In this document: positions 16,513 to 20,959 of the stretch, one piece after another
Numbering within the stretch: position 1 is the first letter of the stretch
How the letters are laid out: each line of letters begins with the position of its first letter
Source: Anaerolineales bacterium Chloro_02
Lineage (GTDB): Bacteria; Chloroflexota; Anaerolineae; Anaerolineales; Anaerolineaceae
NCBI GenBank assembly: GCA_001603765.1
Contig: LUZV01000095.1
Span: 1 to 20,959, forward strand
DNA length: 20,959 bases
Direction: 5' to 3'
The notes under the pieces: model-generated
Seen by the model: the letters and a program-made list of their open reading frames with translations, nothing else
Databases searched by the model: none
What the model was told of the DNA's origin: nothing
Translations under genes and position numbers: made by a program

Positions 16513-17094
16513 TCATTCTAGCCTATAAGTGAGGTAGTGAACGGAGGCAGCTTTAATGACAGAGAAAAGCGCTAGCAACGAGTCAATATGGGCAGTATCC
16601 TTGACAATCCAACCTCCCCTTAGTTCTCCTCGCGTGCTGTAGTCATGGATGAACGCAACATGTCGATCAAACACCATGAAATCATGCAAAGCATACTCAT
16701 CGAAGAGGTCTGACCTATCAAGGAAGTAGATGCGTTCACCGTGATCCGCATTGAACTTGTAGCACTCGAGTTCCCAGCGGAGGTACTCTGTTATCGGCGT
16801 GATGATAGGTCTGCACCTGATGAAGTCAATCCTGCGTCGTGTGAGAGATGCGTAGAGTGCAACGTCCTCGCTCCTTGCTTGAGGTAACAACTCAAGGGCC
16901 TTATCGAAGTCGCCTCGCTCTAGTGCCTCGTAGCTCGGATTCCCAGGTTCGCAGTATGTCTGACGCGTCTCCAACTTCAATATCTGGCCTCTCACGTCGC
17001 TCCACGCGTCAGAGAAGAAAGAGAAGAACTGCGCGGCCCCAGGTTGATATGGTGACTGCGTAGTGATCGTTATAGTGCTCGTCAGGCTATGCAT
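16513..17094 (-). CDS. DUF6879-like protein
   Basis: A 193-residue soluble protein resembling DUF6879, a family of unknown function that I know mainly from Streptomyces and relatives, often beside transcriptional regulators. Supporting segments are ILKLETRQTY early on, then a run of the form TPITEYLRWEL, HGERIYFLDRSD and HDFMVFDRHVAFIHDY. ATG 17094 overlaps the end of the 79-residue gene by 8 bp (ATGCATAG), with AGGA about nine bases upstream, so the pair is co-translated. Conserved Arg, Glu and Asp residues suggest a binding or catalytic pocket, but no reaction is known. Paired small genes that overlap and carry an operator-like repeat recall toxin-antitoxin layout; that is inference only. 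Confidence 0.75.
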   Translation of the reverse strand: MHSLTSTITITTQSPYQPGAAQFFSFFSDAWSDVRGQILKLETRQTYCEPGNPSYEALERGDFDKALELLPQARSEDVALYASLTRRRIDFIRCRPIITPITEYLRWELECYKFNADHGERIYFLDRSDLFDEYALHDFMVFDRHVAFIHDYSTRGELRGGWIVKDTAHIDSLLALFSVIKAASVHYLTYRLE

Positions 17095-17326
17095 CCGGAA
17101 TGTCCTGTTTTGCGAGAAGCAGAGTCCGTCTCGGAATTATAACGATTTCTTCATCCATCCCGCAACTGGCAGTTGAAGGGAGCGAATCGCGTAATTCGGC
17201 TGTTCCTCTTTGGCCAATTATCGCGAAAGAACCGTTGTCTAGTTCCCATATGTCCGGGCACCCCTTGGCACCACCAGTCATACCGCCATTCGCATGCGGG
17301 TCAGGGCCGAGTCGCTTTTTGAACAT
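17087..17326 (-). CDS. Small 79-residue partner of the DUF6879-like protein
   Basis: Starts at ATG 17326 behind an excellent AAAGGAGA site eight bases away; the longer frame to 17425 has no such site. The product opens MFKKRLGPDPHANGG and contains the core CPDIWELDNGSFAIIG, then EEIVIIPRRTLLLAKQDIPD. I have seen short actinobacterial proteins with the same WELxxGxFAxIG and IPRxTLxxAxxDI pattern next to DUF6879 genes, which supports a conserved two-gene unit. The function is unknown. The first gene of the minus-strand operon, read from the promoter at 17433-17461 with a leader of about 100 nt. Confidence 0.78.
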   Translation of the reverse strand: MFKKRLGPDPHANGGMTGGAKGCPDIWELDNGSFAIIGQRGTAELRDSLPSTASCGMDEEIVIIPRRTLLLAKQDIPDA

Positions 17327-17387
17327 GATGGTCTCCTTTGAAGAAGCACACGACAAGTAACCATGAGGAACGAAGGATCGTTTCCTA

Positions 17388-17442
17388 AGTATATCATTGT
17401 CTCTGAAGTCATCTGTGATTCGCAATTAGGATATCATATACT
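17388..17442. repeat. Inverted repeat overlapping the operon promoter, possible operator
   Basis: AGTATATCAT (17388-17397) and ATCATATACT (17433-17442) are inverted copies matching at 9 of 10 positions, with starts 45 bp apart, close to four helical turns. The outer arm covers the -10 of the minus-strand promoter and the inner arm lies in the early transcribed region. The layout suits a repressor that bridges two sites, but no regulator is identified. Confidence 0.4.
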
Positions 17443-17461
17443 CGTCCCATGGGTAAATCAA
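17433..17461 (-). promoter_or_regulatory. Sigma70-type promoter for the DUF6879 operon
   Basis: On the minus strand, TTGATT (17461-17456), a 17-bp spacer and TATGAT (17438-17433) match consensus at 4 and 5 of 6 positions. Transcription would start near 17426, 100 nt before the ATG at 17326. The -10 lies inside one arm of an inverted repeat, which suggests repression by a bound protein. Confidence 0.5.
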
Positions 17462-17699
17462 GCGCAATGATAGCTGCGAGCGGGAATTGGGCCGGTGACT
17501 CAAGTCGATCTAGGCCCCCCGCTTGCGGAGGCGGGAAGCAAGTCGAGGGCGGCGACGGGCGGGTGGTCGCCGGATGAGCGGAAGCCGACGGGCGACGTGG
17601 GAGTCCGATTGGGTATTTCGGCTGGCTCTGTTGTGTGATAGAATGTGTTCCGATCTCGGTGCGCTCAATATCCACATAACCGGTACCATGAGGTGATAC
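17462..17699. other. GC-rich intergenic region with hairpins upstream of the 481-residue gene
   Basis: No credible gene. It contains a perfect 7-bp inverted repeat CGGCGAC/GTCGCCG (17550-17556 and 17566-17572), a direct repeat CGACGGGCG (17553-17561 and 17586-17594), two copies of CAAGTCGA, and an extended -10 (TGATAGAAT, 17636-17644) about 55 bp before the TTG start. The hairpin cluster could be an untranslated regulatory RNA or a repetitive extragenic element. Confidence 0.35.
17616..17644 (+). promoter_or_regulatory. Possible extended -10 promoter for the 481-residue gene
   Basis: TGATAGAAT (17636-17644) fits an extended -10 element. The -35 position 17 bp upstream reads TTTCGG, a poor match. 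Transcription would start about 50 bp before the TTG start at 17700. Confidence 0.35.
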
Positions 17700-19145
17700 T
17701 TGGGAAAGAAGCAGATTGAAGCCAAGAAAAAGCCCGGCGATTCGTCGCAAGATGCACGCGCAGCAGATGAGCCATCATCTCTTGAGCGGATTGTCGAGGC
17801 CTTGGTGGATACCTGCTGCTCGCAGGAGTGGAGAAGTGCGACGAAGGGAATCGGGGTATGCATCGGAGACAGACAGCGGGAGCGCCTAAAGCAGGCAAGA
17901 CTTGAGCAACCCAAACTAACGGAGGTTGAACGGTCGGCGCGGTGTCTTGTGGAGGCGGCGCACGACTGTGTGGGCGAGGTAGTGCGAGGCAAAGAAGGCA
18001 AGATCCTGCAATATGGTTGCAGTCTGTTCGTTGTGGCGTTGAGAGCGCTTGAGGAACACGTGCGCGGCAAAGACCTGAAGGACGCCGGAGCGAAGGAGGG
18101 CTTCTTCAAGTACATCGAGTCGCGCGTGTTGCCGAACCACGTGTATGTGTTCATGCTGTACCTGACGTATCTGCGCCGCGAGTCTCCGGACCTGTGCACG
18201 GACATAGACGCGCTGCTAAAGAAATATCCGCTGCTGAGTCTCCTGGAGTATTACCGCAGCGGTGTGTCCGACGCTTTCATAGGATTCAATGGAGAGGAGT
18301 TGTTCGAGAGCGCCTATGGCGTGCCCTTTCACAATCGCTACTACGTGCACTATGAGGTGTCTCCTGAAGACACGCTGCTCACGGTCGTGAAGAGCCGGTG
18401 GCGCTTCTGGGATCTGCAATGGGATGCGATTGTATCGGCGCTGAGACGCGACAATCCCGAGTTGGAGGCGGTCGAACCGGAAGACCGGCTATACGCAAAG
18501 GGGATAACGACGGTATTCATTGTTCCGCCAAAGGATCAGGATGAAGATTACCAAGCGCGAGTGAGCGCGCTGGAAAAGGAGCGAGGCAAAGAGAGCGAAG
18601 AAGCCCGCAAGAAACTGCCGATGTGGAGTCGGCTGTGCGGATGGCGGCGATGGGTTGAACGCTATGCGACGAAAAAAGGCAGGCGGCAAGGCGTGGGAGC
18701 GGATGCAGCGGGCGCGCGTGCTAAAGGAGGCGCGAAGTCGCTGGCGATGGATGAGCCTGCGGCGGGGGATGCGCTTGACCCAATCGAGCGGGTTCGGCAG
18801 TTCCATGAGCAATTGGAGGTTCACTTGGACGTCCAGCGGCAACGGCTCACGAAGCTCTTCGCGGAGTTGAAGGGTTGCGCTCTCAAGTACGCCGAGGCAA
18901 AGGAGTTGGTCGGCGAAATCAACAGGGCTCTCGATCGGCTCGGCGTGGGCCTGAGGTTCGACGACGACGAGAGCACCTACCGGTTACTGGTAACTCGGTT
19001 GCCGTCAGGTAACGCCAGTTTCCAATTCCAGTCACGAGGGAATCGATTGCGGAACCGATCTTCGGTGTTTCCGGATATGACAACACTTCGGTTTGGGGTC
19101 CCACCTAGGGCGAAGTCTCCGGGTGTCTCTCGTCCGAATAGGTAA
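17700..19145 (+). CDS. Unrecognised 481-residue protein
   Basis: I recognise no family. TTG 17700 follows AGGTG by four bases; an ATG just upstream is closed at once by a stop. The product opens with a Lys-rich stretch (MGKKQIEAKKK), followed by a helical, Cys-containing region to about residue 200 (LVDTCCSQEWRS, GCSLFVVALRALEEH, NHVYVFMLYLTYLRR). A more strand-like middle spans about 215-290 (HNRYYVHYEV, TVFIVPP), then a charged linker (QARVSALEKERGKESEEARKK) and a second helical part (residues 370-420). The last 55 residues are Arg/Ser/Asn-rich and unlike the rest, so the natural C-terminus may have been replaced by readthrough into other DNA. Codon use up to about residue 425 looks like a real gene. 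No membrane helix is convincing. Confidence 0.65.
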   Translation: MGKKQIEAKKKPGDSSQDARAADEPSSLERIVEALVDTCCSQEWRSATKGIGVCIGDRQRERLKQARLEQPKLTEVERSARCLVEAAHDCVGEVVRGKEGKILQYGCSLFVVALRALEEHVRGKDLKDAGAKEGFFKYIESRVLPNHVYVFMLYLTYLRRESPDLCTDIDALLKKYPLLSLLEYYRSGVSDAFIGFNGEELFESAYGVPFHNRYYVHYEVSPEDTLLTVVKSRWRFWDLQWDAIVSALRRDNPELEAVEPEDRLYAKGITTVFIVPPKDQDEDYQARVSALEKERGKESEEARKKLPMWSRLCGWRRWVERYATKKGRRQGVGADAAGARAKGGAKSLAMDEPAAGDALDPIERVRQFHEQLEVHLDVQRQRLTKLFAELKGCALKYAEAKELVGEINRALDRLGVGLRFDDDESTYRLLVTRLPSGNASFQFQSRGNRLRNRSSVFPDMTTLRFGVPPRAKSPGVSRPNR

Positions 19146-19162
19146 TCGAAACGCCGCTCCCA

Positions 19163-19180
19163 AAATATTTGGAAATATTT
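19163..19180. repeat. AT-rich near-palindrome
   Basis: AAATATTT occurs twice around a central GG (19163-19170 and 19173-19180), forming an 18-bp near-palindrome just upstream of promoter-like hexamers. A possible operator or bendable upstream element for the mini-protein unit. Confidence 0.3.
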
Positions 19181-19191
19181 CCTGAGATGCA

Positions 19192-19211
19192 TTGACAACG
19201 TGCAGTATAAT
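19192..19211 (+). promoter_or_regulatory. Promoter-like TTGACA and TATAAT with abnormal 8-bp spacing
   Basis: Perfect TTGACA (19192-19197) and perfect TATAAT (19206-19211) lie only 8 bp apart, too close to act as one normal promoter. Either TATAAT works with a poor upstream -35 and an activator, or TTGACA pairs with a weak -10 near 19216. It lies 165 bp before the Gly-rich mini-protein. Confidence 0.35.
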
Positions 19212-19224
19212 ACGGCATATGGAT

Positions 19225-19251
19225 CTGAAGGCGTAATTAATGTCGCCTCAG
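19225..19251 (+). other. Leader hairpin of the mini-protein unit
   Basis: CTGAAGGCG (19225-19233) pairs with CGCCTCAG (19244-19251) through eight base pairs with one bulged A, in the untranslated leader. A second small stem (GGGG with CCCC, near 19323-19341) lies further down. A structured leader of this length may regulate translation, but matches no riboswitch I know. Confidence 0.35.
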
Positions 19252-19376
19252 TGGGTGAAAACGTCTTTGGACAAGGTCGGCGGATAGCAAAGATTCCCAC
19301 GTGTGACGGGATACCTATTTCGGGGGTTGGTGTTCGACCCCGTGCTCAGTAGTTACGCAAGAAAGGAGCGTATGTC

Positions 19377-19502
19377 ATGGGTGACGACAGAGGCGGAACG
19401 TATGGCGGCGGTCATGCTGGCGGCAACCAGGGCGGTGGACAGAGCGGAGGTGGAAACAATGGTGGCGGCCCGCAGCCACACAGCGACGGGCCCAAGAAGT
19501 AA
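19377..19502 (+). CDS. Glycine-rich 41-residue mini-protein
   Basis: ATG 19377 lies eight bases behind AGGAG (19364-19368), ideal spacing. The product opens MGDDRGGTYGGGHAGG and continues with repeated GGG units separated by Gln, Asn and Ser, ending PHSDGPKK. Eighteen of 41 residues are glycine, with no hydrophobic stretch, so it is expected to be disordered. I recognise no family. It could be a structural or condensate-forming peptide, a substrate for a modifying enzyme, or a partner of the zinc-finger peptide encoded 36 bp downstream in the same unit. An overlapping frame from ATG 19372 has a poor three-base spacing and looks like an out-of-phase reading of the Gly codons. Confidence 0.6.
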   Translation: MGDDRGGTYGGGHAGGNQGGGQSGGGNNGGGPQPHSDGPKK

Positions 19503-19538
19503 GGCGGCGATTGCGGCCTCGGGAGAAAGGACAGTTTC

Positions 19539-19658
19539 ATGAAATGCTTCATCGGACGGATTGTGCGTAGAGTATTTGGCATGTGGACCTGCAACAACTG
19601 CGCCACGGTCAACGACGATTGGCGCGGAAGGTGTTGCTATTGCGGGTCGCCTCGGTAG
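19539..19658 (+). CDS. RanBP2-type zinc-finger mini-protein, 39 residues
   Basis: ATG 19539 follows AAAGGA at a good distance. After a short basic start (MKCFIGRIVRRVFG) the rest fits the RanBP2 zinc-finger pattern W-x-C-x2-C-x3-N-x6-C-x2-C exactly: W16, C18, C21, N25, C32 and C35. The four cysteines would bind one zinc ion. In known RanBP2 fingers the Trp and Asn help bind single-stranded RNA or ubiquitin, so an RNA-binding or protein-docking peptide is plausible. Stand-alone bacterial proteins this small are rarely annotated. It lies 36 bp after the Gly-rich gene and 13 bp before a terminator hairpin, which supports expression as a two-gene unit. Confidence 0.65.
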   Translation: MKCFIGRIVRRVFGMWTCNNCATVNDDWRGRCCYCGSPR

Positions 19659-19671
19659 GGAGTGGCGTTGG

Positions 19672-19707
19672 GGCGGCGGTCAGGAGTAGTTAAGCCTGAC
19701 CACCGCC
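19672..19707 (+). terminator. Terminator-like hairpin closing the mini-protein unit
   Basis: GGCGG-C-GGTCAGG (19672-19684) pairs with CCTGACC-A-CCGCC (19695-19707): twelve base pairs with one C/A mismatch around a 10-nt loop, followed by TTGTTG. The stem is strong; the T-run is short. It begins 13 bp after the zinc-finger stop codon. Confidence 0.6.
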
Positions 19708-19837
19708 TTGTTGAAAAGTCGAAAACTCATGAAGCAGGTTGCACTTCGCGGATGCACGCACGTTGGGATGATAGAGTACATCAAACTGCGATGACACGGG
19801 AAGGGCCTTCGGGTTTGTAAGAAGGAGAAAGACTGCG

Positions 19838-20473
19838 ATGTTCGATTCATCAAATGACAACGCGCTTGATCGTCTTTCAAATGAACGCAAAAGCGCGGGT
19901 ATGGACTTGATTGATTGCAGCCGTCGGTGTGCAGTGGAGGCGGCCCGTCTTAATGCCGAAATTGATGCACTTGAGCAGATTGCGGATAAGGTACTTGGCG
20001 CAACCCTGCGCAGATCCCCGACCACTAGGACAAAAGGGGGGGAGGAGGATCTGGCGGTAATATTAGAGAAGGAAGTATCTGAGGCGGACATGACCATTGT
20101 GGGCGGGCTTCGGACGGCCGTACTTCGAATCCTACCTGAAGTTATACAGTTCCACCATGTACTCGATGAGTGGCGCTTTCGGCATAACATGCTTCGGAAT
20201 GCTATGCAGACGTTAGCGCGTGCGGAGGGTGGTGATTACTGGGAGAAGAGAGCAGGGAAAGAATGGGAGGCGACCATAATGCCCTTTCTCTGTGAATGTG
20301 AGAGAAACTACGTTCCGGTCTGGGATCGGAAGAATAGGCTTGGGAATAGGATCAGACGAATCTTCCAGTTGCGGAAGGAATTTCAACACCATCTAACAGA
20401 AGATTGTATCAAGGCATTAAATCTCATGGAGTACCAGATCCCCAGTCACTTCCCAAGGGAAAAGCGTTCATGA
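19838..20473 (+). CDS. Unrecognised 211-residue helical protein
   Basis: I recognise no family. ATG 19838 lies behind AAGGAGA (19820-19826) at a workable distance. The product looks all-helical and soluble: the first 60 residues are a likely coiled coil (RCAVEAARLNAEIDALEQIA), then a flexible Thr/Gly-rich turn near 57-68, two helices carrying Trp and His (FHHVLDEWRFRHNML), and a basic C-terminal part (NRLGNRIRRIFQLRKEF). No catalytic motif or membrane segment is evident. It stands alone 180 bp after the mini-protein unit, with no gene after it in the window. A DNA- or RNA-associated role is possible from the basic tail, but not supported further. Confidence 0.62.
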   Translation: MFDSSNDNALDRLSNERKSAGMDLIDCSRRCAVEAARLNAEIDALEQIADKVLGATLRRSPTTRTKGGEEDLAVILEKEVSEADMTIVGGLRTAVLRILPEVIQFHHVLDEWRFRHNMLRNAMQTLARAEGGDYWEKRAGKEWEATIMPFLCECERNYVPVWDRKNRLGNRIRRIFQLRKEFQHHLTEDCIKALNLMEYQIPSHFPREKRS

Positions 20474-20874
20474 CTGGGTTTCTCTGGATGAGGAGTGTAC
20501 GGAACATTCGTTCTCGCACTGAATCAGGGTTGGTGGGTGGTGTCCTATAAGCGCGCGAAGCGCGTGTACGCGCTCGTTTCCCAGTAAATGTCCGAGTGAG
20601 TGGGTTTGTGTTTGGCGATTGGGTTGTCTTTTTCGAACTGGGCAGGAATTGGCCGCTCAACTTATCAGACTTCTCTCCTAAGGAGAACCCTTAGGGTCTG
20701 TTCGGCCGTTCGTTCGGGCTTGTTCGTGCCGATTTTCGGCCACGGCGAGGGGGCGGTCCTCCGGGGGCCGAAATGGTACCGGGGGTTTGACAATTGCAGC
20801 AGCAATTACGATGCCGAGCTTGCGAGGCTACCCGAAGGGTGAGGCCTGCAGGCCGAATCAATCTCGCCTGATTT
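20474..20874. other. Gene-free stretch rich in inverted repeats
   Basis: No credible gene in 400 bp. Seen: AGCGCG/CGCGCT with loop TGTA (20559-20574), a candidate terminator for the 211-residue gene; a nested inverted repeat centred on TCCTAAGGA near 20680; GCCGATTTTCGGC near 20730; AATTGC/GCAATT with a 4-nt loop near 20791-20806; and a 12-bp perfect palindrome GGCCTGCAGGCC (about 20842-20853). The density of palindromes is well above that of the other gaps. Candidates are a structured RNA, a replication or partition site, or decayed mobile-element ends. Confidence 0.4.
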
Positions 20875-20959
20875 TTTACTGGAATGGGAAACGCAGTTGT
20901 GGGAAGATTATTCCCAGGTCGGATATTTTTGGAAGAAAATTCGACCCCGTTCCAGTAAA
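20875..20959. repeat. 85-nt three-way-junction inverted repeat at the window end
   Basis: Outer arms TTTACTGGAATGGG (20875-20888) and CCCGTTCCAGTAAA (20946-20959) pair over 14 positions with a single G/T wobble. Inside are two further hairpins: TGGGAA/TTCCCA (20900-20905, 20911-20916), and an imperfect stem joining TCGGAT (20919-20924) to ATTCGA (20939-20944) with an AT-rich continuation. The result is a closed stem with two arms. The window stops exactly at the last base of the right arm. Confidence 0.55.

Noticed and set aside
17409..17750. 113-codon minus-strand frame with a hydrophobic start, opposite the promoter region
   Set aside because: Its start lies inside the plus-strand 481-residue gene, there is no ribosome site, and the Pro/Ser-rich body comes from GC-rich hairpin DNA.
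19303..19542. 79-codon open frame overlapping the Gly-rich mini-protein
   Set aside because: Its internal start at 19372 is only three bases from the ribosome site, and its Ala/Met/Thr-rich product is an out-of-phase reading of Gly codons; ATG 19377 has ideal spacing.
20600..20842. 80-codon open frame near the right end
   Set aside because: GTG start without a ribosome site, lying across several palindromes, with no recognisable features.
20875..20959. Integron attC site
   Set aside because: The size and folding are suggestive, but the arm ends lack the GTTRRRY-type core and no integrase is visible.
1..20959. CRISPR array or tRNA genes
   Set aside because: No regularly spaced direct repeats and no tRNA cloverleaf were found; a TTCGA-containing stem near 19330-19340 only superficially resembles a T-arm.

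Overview
The window carries a mobilization module followed by a defence-rich accessory region, as expected for a plasmid or an integrative mobilizable element. There is no rRNA, tRNA, core-metabolism gene or CRISPR array. The host cannot be named. Clear Shine-Dalgarno sites, GTG/TTG starts and moderately high GC (highest in the mobilization genes, visibly lower around 15.1-17.4 kb) fit a GC-rich bacterium. The mix of a MobF relaxase with a DUF6879-type pair that I know mainly from Actinobacteria points to a mosaic element rather than one lineage.

Region 1 (1-5283): a minus-strand MobF (TrwC/TraI-type) relaxase-helicase runs off the left edge. It diverges from a plus-strand VirD4/TraD-like coupling ATPase that has an N-terminal helix-turn-helix and no membrane segment, followed 5 bp later by a multi-pass membrane protein. 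No mating-pair-formation genes are visible. The 157 bp between relaxase and coupling protein hold a good promoter and are the best guess for oriT.

Region 2 (5370-15004): six plus-strand genes in one overlapping chain: hsdM, hsdS, a four-helix membrane protein, a cytosolic protein, hsdR and a YgjP/SprT-like M48 metallopeptidase. This is a complete type I restriction-modification system. The two middle genes resemble KwaA and KwaB of the Kiwa anti-phage system in size, order and topology, and are locked between hsdS and hsdR by overlapping stop/start codons. HsdS has an extra domain of about 195 residues after its second repeat.

Region 3 (15114-17326, minus strand): a 79-residue protein and an overlapping DUF6879-like protein, read from a good promoter carrying an inverted repeat, then a membrane-anchored protein whose C-terminal half is a formyltransferase with its N/H/D catalytic triad intact.

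Region 4 (17700-20473, plus strand): genes I do not recognise: a 481-residue protein, a 211-residue helical protein, and between them a compact transcription unit encoding two mini-proteins, a 41-residue Gly-rich peptide and a 39-residue peptide that matches the RanBP2-type zinc-finger pattern residue for residue, closed by a terminator hairpin. The last 490 bp hold no credible gene but are full of inverted repeats and end exactly on an 85-nt three-way-junction structure.

The most unusual points are the Kiwa-like pair inside a type I RM operon, the zinc-finger/Gly-rich mini-operon, and the membrane-formyltransferase fusion next to the DUF6879 pair.
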